Below are positions 22,874 through 29,815 of a stretch of 32,486 nucleotides of DNA, piece by piece. The stretch comes from an uncultured Collinsella sp. (GTDB lineage: Bacteria; Actinomycetota; Coriobacteriia; Coriobacteriales; Coriobacteriaceae): contig CABRZC010000009.1 of NCBI GenBank assembly GCA_902475375.1, forward strand, positions 1-32,486, in the 5' to 3' direction. Under the pieces are notes generated by a model. It made no database searches. It was not told the DNA's origin and saw only the letters and a program-made list of their open reading frames with translations. The stretch's first letter is position 1; each line of letters opens with the position of its first letter. The translations under genes and the position numbers were made by a program.

Positions 22874-23950
22874 ATGTCCGACAACATGCAGCCTATCGAT
22901 GAAACTCTTGACGACGAGTCCCTGGATGCGGTGGATGCCGAAGCGACAGAGGCTTATGAGGATGTCGAGGAGTTTGACCCGTTTGAGGGCATGAGCGACG
23001 AGGAGCTCGACGCCCTGTGCGACGAGGACGACAGCCTCGCGTGCTTTGGAGACGTTGAGCCCGGTTTCCGCAGCGGCTTCGTGGCCCTGGTCGGCCGTCC
23101 CAACGCCGGTAAGTCCACGCTGCTCAACGCCTGCTATGGCAAAAAGGCTGCCATCACCTCGCCGGTGGCCCAGACCACCCGCCGTCGCATGCGCGCCGTC
23201 GTCAACCGTCCCGGCTACCAGCTGGTCTTTGTCGATACCCCGGGTATTCACAAGCCCAAGGACGGCCTGGGGTCCGAGCTCAACAAGAGCGCGCTGTTCG
23301 AGCTGAACGATGTCGATGTCGTCGCGTTTTTGATTGATGCCACCAAGCCGATCGGCAGGGGAGACGCCTGGGTTGCCGAGCGCGTCAAGAGCGCCCGTTC
23401 CAAGAAGGTCTTGGTGCTCACCAAGGCCGATGAGGCTGATCCCGCACAGGTCATGGAGCAGCTTAAGGCCGCCCACGAGCTCATGGAATATGACGATGAG
23501 ATCGTGACGTCGTCGGTCAAGAACTTCAACGTCGATGCGTTTATCGAGACCGTTGCACACTTTTTGCCCGAGGGTCCGCGTTGGTTCCCCGAGGACATGG
23601 GTACCGACGCGTCCGATGAGACGCTCGTTGCCGAGTTTGTGCGCGAGAAGGTCTTGCGCCGCACCCGTGATGAGATCCCGCACTCCGTTGGCGTGATCTG
23701 CGATGCGCTCGAGCAGACCAAGAAGGTGCTGCGCGTGCACGCCACCATTTACGTCGAGCGCGAGGGGCAAAAGGGCATCATCATCGGCAAGGGCGGCGAG
23801 ATGATCAAGCATATCGGTATCGACGCCCGTCGCGATCTTGAGCGCATCTTTGGCACGCAGGTCTTTTTGGAGCTGGACGTGAAGGTTAAGGCCGGCTGGC
23901 GTGACGACGAGGCCCAGATTCGCCGCTTTGGCTACAACGCCGAGGACTAA
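22874..23950 (+). CDS. era: GTPase Era with acidic N-terminal extension
   Basis: Era is a GTPase that binds 16S rRNA near its 3' end during 30S assembly. After the P-loop GRPNAGKST at residues 74-82 come TTRRR, DTPG, a TKAD motif and a C-terminal KH domain with IIGKGGEMIKHIG. The 358-residue protein is about 55-60 residues longer than typical Era: residues 1-62 contain 26 Asp/Glu and no Lys/Arg. The start is supported by AAAGGG (22862-22867) six bases before ATG 22874, so the extension appears to be translated. It is probably disordered. It lies in the order ybeY-dgkA-era-recO. Confidence 0.94.
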   Translation: MSDNMQPIDETLDDESLDAVDAEATEAYEDVEEFDPFEGMSDEELDALCDEDDSLACFGDVEPGFRSGFVALVGRPNAGKSTLLNACYGKKAAITSPVAQTTRRRMRAVVNRPGYQLVFVDTPGIHKPKDGLGSELNKSALFELNDVDVVAFLIDATKPIGRGDAWVAERVKSARSKKVLVLTKADEADPAQVMEQLKAAHELMEYDDEIVTSSVKNFNVDAFIETVAHFLPEGPRWFPEDMGTDASDETLVAEFVREKVLRRTRDEIPHSVGVICDALEQTKKVLRVHATIYVEREGQKGIIIGKGGEMIKHIGIDARRDLERIFGTQVFLELDVKVKAGWRDDEAQIRRFGYNAED

Positions 23951-23965
23951 GGACGCGCGGCGCGC

Positions 23966-24715
23966 ATGGCAGGCTCCCGGACATATCGCACGAAGGTGCT
24001 CGTCCTCGACAAGACGAAGCTCAAAGAGACGGACCTGATTCTGACGATGCTTGACGAGCGGGGTCGGCAGGTTCGCGCCGTGGCAAAGGGCGCCCGCAAA
24101 CCCGGTGGGCGCCTTGCTGCGCGCTGCGAGCTGTTCTGCACCGTCGATATGCTGCTCGCGCATGGACGGTCGCTCGACGTGGTTTCCCAGGCCGAGCTTA
24201 TGGAGGCGCCGCTCGGCGCTGCGCCCGATTACGAGGCGACCTGCGCCGCAAGCGTGATCGCCGAGGTCGCGCGTGTGTGCTCGTTCGAGGACGCCGAGGA
24301 CCCGTTTACCTTTGCCATAACGCAGCGAGCGCTTGCCCTGGTGGGCAGCGGGCTCGACACGGCACATATGGATCTACTTGTGGCGGCATATGTCTTTAAG
24401 CTGCTGTCGCACGTTGGCTATCGACCCGATTTTTCGGCCTGCGTGCTGTGCGGAGACCCCATGCTGTCGTATTTTTCGCCCCGGGCGGGCGGGCTCATGT
24501 GCGGGTCGTGCGCGTCGAGCGTTCCGGGTGCCGAGCTGGTGTCGACCGGTGAGGTCGCGTGGCTGCGCGCCCTCATGTCCATGACCTTCGATGCACTCAT
24601 GGCCGAGAGGATCGATCCCCATACCGCTGCCTTTTTATTGGGGCTTTCGCATGTTTGGGCTGCGACGCACACCGATCAGCGCCTCCGTGCGATGGAATTC
24701 ATGTTGGGTCGGTGA
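23966..24715 (+). CDS. recO: DNA repair protein RecO
   Basis: RecO helps load RecA onto SSB-coated single-stranded DNA and anneals complementary strands. The 249-residue product has an N-terminal OB-fold (about 8-80, starting YRTKVLVLDKTKLKETD), a helical domain and a zinc-binding CxxC...CxxC pair (CVLC and CGSC, about residues 158-180). ATG at 23966 lies 15 bases after the era stop with only a modest AGGA ribosome site. The era-recO order is conserved in many bacteria. Confidence 0.93.
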   Translation: MAGSRTYRTKVLVLDKTKLKETDLILTMLDERGRQVRAVAKGARKPGGRLAARCELFCTVDMLLAHGRSLDVVSQAELMEAPLGAAPDYEATCAASVIAEVARVCSFEDAEDPFTFAITQRALALVGSGLDTAHMDLLVAAYVFKLLSHVGYRPDFSACVLCGDPMLSYFSPRAGGLMCGSCASSVPGAELVSTGEVAWLRALMSMTFDALMAERIDPHTAAFLLGLSHVWAATHTDQRLRAMEFMLGR

Positions 24716-24742
24716 TGATGCGCAGGCGTGGGCTGCTTGTGG

Positions 24743-24853
24743 TAACATACCGACCTGTTGGTACCTCGACCTTGGATGCTCGCTCCACCGGCGGCTTCCC
24801 AGTCCGAGGCGAATAATGTCGCCCGCGGGCGACAAGAAACGAAAGGTGAAACA
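24743..24853 (+). promoter_or_regulatory. rpsO upstream region and structured leader
   Basis: TAACAT at 24743-24748 is a weak -10 candidate without a good -35. The leader ends in a perfect palindrome, TGTCGCCCGCGGGCGACA (24817-24834), seven bases before the ribosome site GAAAGGTG (24841-24848). S15 represses its own mRNA through leader structures in several bacteria; this hairpin is a candidate, with no recognised consensus. Confidence 0.4.
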
Positions 24854-25132
24854 ATGACTGTTTCCAAAGAGCGCAAGGCTGAGCTGACTGCCCAGTTCGG
24901 TAACACCCCGGTCGACACCGGCAACCCCAAGGTTCAGGTCGCCATCCTGTCCGAGCGCATCAAGGAGCTGACCGAGCACATGAAGTCCCACCAGAAGGAC
25001 TTCCACACTCGTCGTGGCCTGCTCATGCTCGTCGGCCGTCGTCGTCGTCTTCTCTCCTACATCAAGAAGAATGACATCGTCGAGTACCGTGAGCTCATCA
25101 AAGCTCTGGGCATCCGCGACAACATCCAGTAA
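24854..25132 (+). CDS. rpsO: 30S ribosomal protein S15
   Basis: S15 is a primary binder of the central domain of 16S rRNA. The 92-residue length is within the usual family range, and the core contains GNTPVDTGNPKVQVAIL, the SHQKDFHTRRGL turn and VGRRRRLLSYI, all conserved rRNA contacts. ATG at 24854 is five bases after GAAAGGTG. It is followed by a terminator-like hairpin and then pnp, the order found in most bacteria. Confidence 0.97.
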   Translation: MTVSKERKAELTAQFGNTPVDTGNPKVQVAILSERIKELTEHMKSHQKDFHTRRGLLMLVGRRRRLLSYIKKNDIVEYRELIKALGIRDNIQ

Positions 25133-25147
25133 GGATTTGTACATGCT

Positions 25148-25179
25148 AAGAGCGTCCTGCGCAGCGGGGCGCTCTTTTT
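25148..25179 (+). terminator. Terminator between rpsO and pnp
   Basis: AAGAGCG (25148-25154) pairs with CGCTCTT (25170-25176), extended by inner TCC/GGG pairs, followed by a T run (25175-25179). It may be leaky so that some rpsO transcripts continue into pnp. Confidence 0.8.
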
Positions 25180-25246
25180 GTGTAAGGGCGCGAACAATCA
25201 CGCTCTGAAGCGTGGCGGGGGCAGGGGGTCCGCGTCACATGAGAAG

Positions 25247-25269
25247 CCCGCAGGCAAGGGGCCTGTGGG
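25247..25269 (+). promoter_or_regulatory. Hairpin just before the pnp ribosome binding site
   Basis: CCCGCAGGC (25247-25255) pairs with GCCTGTGGG (25261-25269), nine pairs with one G-U, with a five-base loop. The ribosome site AAAGGAG (25272-25278) follows at once. In E. coli PNPase controls its own mRNA after RNase III cuts a leader hairpin; a similar role is an inference. The rest of 25180-25246 shows no gene or clear promoter. Confidence 0.45.
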
Positions 25270-25282
25270 GTAAAGGAGAACA

Positions 25283-27496
25283 ATGACACTCGTATCCAAG
25301 ACCTTTGAGCTGTACGGCAAGACCTACACCTTTGAGTCCGGCGAGCTTGCCAAGCAGGCCACCGGCGCCTGCCTGGTCAAGCAGGGCGACACCACGATGC
25401 TCGACACCGTGGTCGTCTCTAAGGAGCGCAAGAACTACGACTTCTTCCCGCTGACCGTCGACTTCAACGAGAAGATGTACGCCGCCGGCCGCATCCCGGG
25501 TGGTTACCTCAAGCGTGAGGGCCGTCCCAGCGAGAAGGCCACGCTCACCGCGCGCATGATCGACCGCCCGATTCGCCCGAGCTTCCCGGACGGCTTCCGC
25601 AACGAGGTCCACATCGTCGCCACCTCGCTCGTCGCCGACCAGGTCAACCCCTTCGACGTCATCAACGTCATGGGCGCCTCTTTGGCTATGACGCTCGGCG
25701 GCGTGCCCTTCGAGGGTCCGCTTGCCTGCGTGCGCATCGGCCGCAACGTGGAGACCGGCGAGTTTATCGTCAACCCCACCTATGAGGAGCGCGAGAACTC
25801 CGACCTGGACCTGGAGCTGGGCGGCTCTGCCGACTTCATCTCGATGGTCGAGGCCGGCGCCGATGAGATCTCCGAGGACGACATGCTCGCCGCCATGAAG
25901 TTTGGCCAGGAGGCCCTTGCTGCCTTCTGCCAGGCTCAGGACGAGTTCGTCGCCGAGTGGGAGCAGGTCAACGGCCCCATCGTCAAGAAGGAGTATCCGC
26001 TCGACCAGCCCGTCGAGGAGGTCCAGGAGCGCATCTTCGCCCACTACGACGAGATGGCAGCTGCCCTTCGCGACGCCGACAAGCTCTCCCGTATCGGTAA
26101 GGTCGAGGCTCTGAAGGAGTCCATCCGCGCCGAGTTCACCGAGGAAGAGCAGGCCGCTTGGGAGCGCGAGATCCCCGTGGCGCTCAAGAAGCTCGAGAAG
26201 AAGGCCATGCGCACCATGGTCGTCGAGACCGGAGAGCGCGTCGACGGTCGTGCCGCCGACGAGATTCGTCCCATCATGGTGAAGGACAACTACCTGCCGC
26301 TCGTTCATGGCTCCGGCCTGTTCCAGCGTGGCCAGACCCAGGTGCTCTCCGTTCTGTCGCTCGGTATGCTCAACGAGGGCCAGCGCCTGGATACCATCGA
26401 GCCCACCGAGGGCAAGCGCTATATGCACCACTACAACTTCCCGCCGTTCTGCACCGGCGAGACCGGCCGCATGGGCAGCCCCAAGCGCCGCGAGATCGGT
26501 CACGGCAACCTTGCCGAGCGCGCCCTGCTTCCGGTGCTCCCCGACGAGAACGAGTTCCCCTACGCCATCCGTGTGGTTTCCGAGGTCATGGAGTCCAATG
26601 GCTCCTCTTCGATGGCTTCGACCTGCGGCTCCACGCTCGCCCTTATGGACGGCGGCGTGCCCATTAAGCGCCCGGTCTCCGGTATCGCCATGGGCCTGAT
26701 CCAGGAGGAGGGCAAGACCGTGGTCCTGTCCGACATCCAGGGTCTCGAGGACTTCCTGGGCGACATGGACTTTAAGGTCACCGGTACCACCGAGGGCATC
26801 ACCGCCCTGCAGATGGACAACAAGGCCACCGGCCTCACCTTCGATATCTTGGCCCGCGCTCTGCAGCAGGCCAAGGAGGGTCGCGCCTTCATCCTGCAGA
26901 AGATGCTCGATGTGATCCCCGAACCGCGTCATACCACGCGCAGCACCGCTCCGCGCATCGTTTCCATCCAGGTTCCGACCGATAAGATCCGCGACGTCAT
27001 CGGTTCCGGCGGCAAGGTCATTCGCGGCATCCAGGACGAGACCGGCGCTTCGGTCGACATCCAGGAGGACGGCACCGTCTTTGTCGGCGGCACCGGCGAG
27101 TCCGTCGATCAGGCTGTCGAGCGCATCAAGCTCATCATCAAGGTTCCCGAGCCGGGCGAGGAGTACACCGGTCGCGTGGTATCCATCCAGCCCTTCGGCG
27201 CCTTCGTCAACCTGCTGCCCGGCAAGGACGGCCTGCTGCACATCTCCCGCGTCGCCAAGGGCCGCGTGGAGAAGGTCGAGGACGTCCTCAATGTGGGCGA
27301 CGAGGTCAAGGTCGTCGTCATCGAGGTCGACGATCGCGGCAAGATCTCGCTTGATCGTCTCGACAAGCCCGAGGCCCCGGCTCGCGCCGAGGGTGCCTCC
27401 GAGGGCGACGGCGAGCGCTTCGAGCGCAGTGACCGTCCGCGCCGTCCCGGCGACAACGGAGGCCGCAAGCCCCGCCGTCACCACGACGCCGAGTAA
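25283..27496 (+). CDS. pnp: Polyribonucleotide nucleotidyltransferase (PNPase)
   Basis: PNPase is a phosphate-dependent 3'-5' exoribonuclease that also adds tails to RNA. The 737-residue product has two RNase PH-type cores separated by a helical domain, the second carrying GSGLFQRGQTQVLS and the active-site region MASTCGSTLALMDGG, then a KH domain (VIGSGGKVIRGI) and an S1 domain (EYTGRVVSIQPFGAFV). The tail after S1 is rich in Asp, Glu and Arg. ATG at 25283 has AAAGGAG four bases upstream. Its own terminator follows. A gene for another major ribonuclease, RNase J, is next, across a gap with two large palindromes. Confidence 0.97.
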   Translation: MTLVSKTFELYGKTYTFESGELAKQATGACLVKQGDTTMLDTVVVSKERKNYDFFPLTVDFNEKMYAAGRIPGGYLKREGRPSEKATLTARMIDRPIRPSFPDGFRNEVHIVATSLVADQVNPFDVINVMGASLAMTLGGVPFEGPLACVRIGRNVETGEFIVNPTYEERENSDLDLELGGSADFISMVEAGADEISEDDMLAAMKFGQEALAAFCQAQDEFVAEWEQVNGPIVKKEYPLDQPVEEVQERIFAHYDEMAAALRDADKLSRIGKVEALKESIRAEFTEEEQAAWEREIPVALKKLEKKAMRTMVVETGERVDGRAADEIRPIMVKDNYLPLVHGSGLFQRGQTQVLSVLSLGMLNEGQRLDTIEPTEGKRYMHHYNFPPFCTGETGRMGSPKRREIGHGNLAERALLPVLPDENEFPYAIRVVSEVMESNGSSSMASTCGSTLALMDGGVPIKRPVSGIAMGLIQEEGKTVVLSDIQGLEDFLGDMDFKVTGTTEGITALQMDNKATGLTFDILARALQQAKEGRAFILQKMLDVIPEPRHTTRSTAPRIVSIQVPTDKIRDVIGSGGKVIRGIQDETGASVDIQEDGTVFVGGTGESVDQAVERIKLIIKVPEPGEEYTGRVVSIQPFGAFVNLLPGKDGLLHISRVAKGRVEKVEDVLNVGDEVKVVVIEVDDRGKISLDRLDKPEAPARAEGASEGDGERFERSDRPRRPGDNGGRKPRRHHDAE

Positions 27497-27520
27497 CAGC
27501 TACACATAGGCATCTCAACA

Positions 27521-27550
27521 AGGGCGACTCCGGACAGGGGTCGCCCTTTT
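27521..27550 (+). terminator. Intrinsic terminator after pnp
   Basis: AGGGCGAC (27521-27528) pairs with GTCGCCCT (27540-27547), with three further inner pairs, and is followed by TTTT (27547-27550). Its last seven bases, CCCTTTT (27544-27550), are also the outer end of the left arm of the first large palindrome, so the terminator and the palindrome compete for them. Confidence 0.85.
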
Positions 27551-27690
27551 GCTTGCGCCCGGGAGGGCCGCATATGAAGTTTCCTGCTCTACAGTCCTGC
27601 GCAAGACGGAAAGCACATTAAGTGCTTTCCTTTGCGTGCGGAACTCGCGATAAACTTCATATGCGTCCCTCCCGGGCGCAAGCAAAAGGG
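27544..27690. repeat. Large palindrome A around the conserved module
   Basis: The left arm 27544-27582 and right arm 27652-27690 are 39 bases each and pair at 38 positions (the only mismatch is C27568 against T27666). The 69-base loop is the interior of a conserved module shared with palindrome B. There is no T-tract beyond the right arm on either strand, so this is not an ordinary terminator. No open frame of note and no transposase lie inside. Confidence 0.93.
27577..27657 (+). repeat. 81-bp conserved module, copy A
   Basis: The module has six-base inverted ends AAGTTT and AAACTT and a 69-base interior. It matches copy B, read in reverse complement, at 59 of 69 interior positions and at all 12 end positions. 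The interior holds a 9-bp hairpin, GGAAAGCAC/GTGCTTTCC (27608-27630), with loop ATTAA. Confidence 0.93.
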
Positions 27691-27815
27691 CTGGTTAGTG
27701 CCGCTCGCTATTGAGTTAGACAGTCTATTCAGTAGTCAGATTTCAGATCTGTAGATAGACGTAGCAGCATTTCCACAGATAAAACCTACTTAAATAAACC
27801 TGTCCTTTATTGACA
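27691..27815. other. Spacer between the two palindromes
   Basis: This 125-base AT-richer stretch has no supported gene. A small hairpin, CCTGTC/GACAGG, lies at 27799-27817 and touches the left end of palindrome B. Its base composition is unlike the flanking genes. Confidence 0.5.
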
Positions 27816-27956
27816 GGTCTGGTCTCAGCGGCCCCGGCGCGGGCTAAGTTTATCGCGAGTTCCGCACGAACAGGAGGCCACTTAATGTGGCCTCCGTCGT
27901 GAGCAGGACTGTAGAGCAGGAAACTTAGCCCGCGCCGGGGCCGCTGAGACCAGACC
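27816..27956. repeat. Large palindrome B around the conserved module
   Basis: The left arm 27816-27851 and right arm 27921-27956 are 36 bases each and pair perfectly. Apart from the innermost six bases (AAGTTT/AAACTT) the arms have no evident similarity to those of palindrome A. The 69-base loop is the module interior in the opposite orientation. There is no T-tract after the stem and no coding frame inside. Confidence 0.95.
27846..27926 (-). repeat. 81-bp conserved module, copy B (inverted)
   Basis: This is the inverted copy of the module at 27577-27657. Its hairpin stem is GGAGGCCAC/GTGGCCTCC when read on the minus strand (27895-27873), with the same ATTAA loop, so three adjacent pairs differ from copy A while pairing is kept. 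Confidence 0.93.
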
Positions 27957-28015
27957 GGCGGGATAGACCGGTTAGATGGGTCTTTGATGCATGGGTGGTC
28001 TGTTGGTGGGCAAAT

Positions 28016-28024
28016 GGGTATCAT
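28016..28024 (+). promoter_or_regulatory. Weak candidate promoter for rnj
   Basis: GGGTATCAT gives a possible -10 (TATCAT, 28019-28024) preceded by a G triplet, as upstream of lepA and the dnaJ-like gene. No proper -35 is visible. A 9-base direct repeat, TGATGCATG, flanks it at 27985-27993 and 28049-28057 and might be an operator. Confidence 0.3.
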
Positions 28025-28143
28025 ACTGTGGTTACTGCATCGACTCTGTGATGCATGTTTGTACGTTCCCGACGGTCGGTTTGCCAGAAGCGCCCCGCCG
28101 GTTGTTCCAGACCCGTTTCGAAGAAAGGAAACAACACTCACCT

Positions 28144-29814
28144 ATGGCAGCTAAAAAATCATCTCCCTTGAAGATCATCCCGCTCGGCGGCCTTGATGGC
28201 ATCGGCAAGAACATGACGGTCTTCGAGTGCGGCGACGACATGGTGCTCGTCGACGCTGGCCTCATGTTCCCCGACGACTCGCAGCCCGGTATCGACCTGG
28301 TACTCCCGGATTACACCTACGTTCTTGAGAACGAGGAAAAGCTCCGCGGCATCATCGTCACTCACGGTCACGAGGACCACACCGGTTCGCTTCCGTACCT
28401 GCTGCAGGACCTCAACAACAAGGTGCCTATCTTCTCGAGCAAGCTGACGCTTGGCTTTATCGAGGGCAAGCTCTCCGAGTTCCGCATTCGTGCACCCAAG
28501 TTCCGTGAGGTCAAGGGCGGAAGCCACGTCAATTTGGGTGGCATCTCGCTCGATTTCTTCTCGATGACGCACTCCATTCCGGGTGCTTTGGGCGTGTTTA
28601 TTCGCACCAACCAGGGCACCGTTATGCACACGGGCGACTTTAAGCTCGACCAGACGCCCATCGACGGCGTCACGCCCGACTATGCCGCTATCAGCCGCTT
28701 TGCCAAGCAGGGCATCGACCTGCTGCTGTCCGACTCCACCAACGCCACGGTCCCCGGCTTTACTAAGTCAGAGGCCGAGGTCGGCCCCAATCTGCTGCAT
28801 GCCATCAAGAATGCTCCGGGCCGCGTGTTCGTAGCGTCGTTCTCGAGCCACATCCATCGTCTGCAGCAGATCTGCGACGCCGCCCGCAAGTGCGGCCGCA
28901 AGGTCGTCGTGACCGGTCGTTCCATGCTCACCAACACCCGCGTGGCGCGCGAGCTCGGTTATCTCAACATCGATGATGCCGATATCATCGATGCCTTCGA
29001 TATTGACAACCTGCCCGACGATAAGATCGTCGTCATGTGCACCGGTTCGCAGGGCGAGCCACTGTCGGCCCTGTCCCGCATGGCCAACGGCGAGCACAAG
29101 ACGCTCTCCATCCATGAGGGCGATACCGTCATCCTCTCGGCAACGCCGGTCCCCGGTAACGAGAAGGCCGTTCAGCAGGTCGTCAACAGCCTTGCCAAGC
29201 TTGGCTGCGACGTGTGGGATAAGAACCGCGCCCTCGTTCACGTCTCGGGTCACGGTAGCCAGGAGGAGCTCAAGCTCCTGATGGCCATGGCCAAGCCCAC
29301 CTACTTTATGCCGGTCCACGGCGAGGCCGTGCATCTGCGCGCCCATGCTCAACTTGCACGCAAGATGGGCCTCAAGGACGATCACATCTTTATCCTCGAC
29401 AATGGTGACACGCTCGAGATGCGCGGCGGTATCGTCAAACGCGGTGCGCCCGTCGAGTCCGGCGTCGTCTATGTCGACGGTCTGCGCATCGGCGATACCG
29501 ACCCCATTGTCCTGCGCGATCGCCAAAAGCTCGCCAACGACGGTATGGTCACGGCTGTTGCCATCGTCTCGCTCAAGCATAAGAAGATCGAGGCTATCGA
29601 GTTCTCGGGCCGCGGCGTTTCGTTTGCCATCGACGACCAGTTCTCCGAGGATGCCTCCGCAGCCATCATGAAGACGATCGAGAAGGGCAAGTTTAGCTTT
29701 ACCAGCAGCGGCTCCGATGCCATTCGCAAAGCCGTGCGCGATTCTCTCTCCAACTTTATCTGGAGCCGCACGCGCACCCGTCCGATGATCATCCCGGTCG
29801 TCATGGAGGTTTAG
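28144..29814 (+). CDS. rnj: Ribonuclease J
   Basis: RNase J is a metallo-beta-lactamase/beta-CASP enzyme with endonuclease and 5'-3' exonuclease activity, central to mRNA decay and rRNA maturation in Gram-positive and actinobacterial cells. The 556-residue product has the zinc motif HGHEDH at residues 74-79, later histidines in MTHSIPGALG and MHTGDFK, the beta-CASP region with CTGSQGEPLSAL and VHVSGHGSQEE, and the C-terminal domain. ATG at 28144 fits the family start (LKIIPLGGLDGIGKN), although the nearest ribosome site AAAGGA (28124-28129) is 14 bases away. ftsK starts directly after its stop, the order seen in many actinobacteria. Confidence 0.96.
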   Translation: MAAKKSSPLKIIPLGGLDGIGKNMTVFECGDDMVLVDAGLMFPDDSQPGIDLVLPDYTYVLENEEKLRGIIVTHGHEDHTGSLPYLLQDLNNKVPIFSSKLTLGFIEGKLSEFRIRAPKFREVKGGSHVNLGGISLDFFSMTHSIPGALGVFIRTNQGTVMHTGDFKLDQTPIDGVTPDYAAISRFAKQGIDLLLSDSTNATVPGFTKSEAEVGPNLLHAIKNAPGRVFVASFSSHIHRLQQICDAARKCGRKVVVTGRSMLTNTRVARELGYLNIDDADIIDAFDIDNLPDDKIVVMCTGSQGEPLSALSRMANGEHKTLSIHEGDTVILSATPVPGNEKAVQQVVNSLAKLGCDVWDKNRALVHVSGHGSQEELKLLMAMAKPTYFMPVHGEAVHLRAHAQLARKMGLKDDHIFILDNGDTLEMRGGIVKRGAPVESGVVYVDGLRIGDTDPIVLRDRQKLANDGMVTAVAIVSLKHKKIEAIEFSGRGVSFAIDDQFSEDASAAIMKTIEKGKFSFTSSGSDAIRKAVRDSLSNFIWSRTRTRPMIIPVVMEV

Positions 29815-29815
29815 T

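Noticed and set aside
25235..27484. A 749-codon open frame on the minus strand opposite pnp
   Set aside because: It mirrors the codon bias of pnp in GC-rich DNA, has a repetitive Leu/Gly/Asp-rich composition and no recognisable domain. Similar antisense frames lie opposite pyrC, thiI, dnaJ/mtaB and era.
27571..27663. CATATG on both sides of module A as a six-base target duplication
   Set aside because: CATATG is itself a palindrome, so it is equally explained as part of the inverted arms, and module B has no direct repeat at its ends.
27577..27926. Integron attC site or CRISPR array
   Set aside because: There are only two copies, in opposite orientation; the module lacks the attC core triplet ends and there are no repeat-spacer units.
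27544..27956. The two large palindromes as ordinary bidirectional terminators
   Set aside because: No T-tract follows the stems on either strand, the loop is 69 bases and conserved, and pnp already has its own terminator.
27743..28141. A minus-strand protein of about 130 residues in the pnp-rnj gap
   Set aside because: The frame runs through palindrome B and has no ribosome site or recognisable domain.
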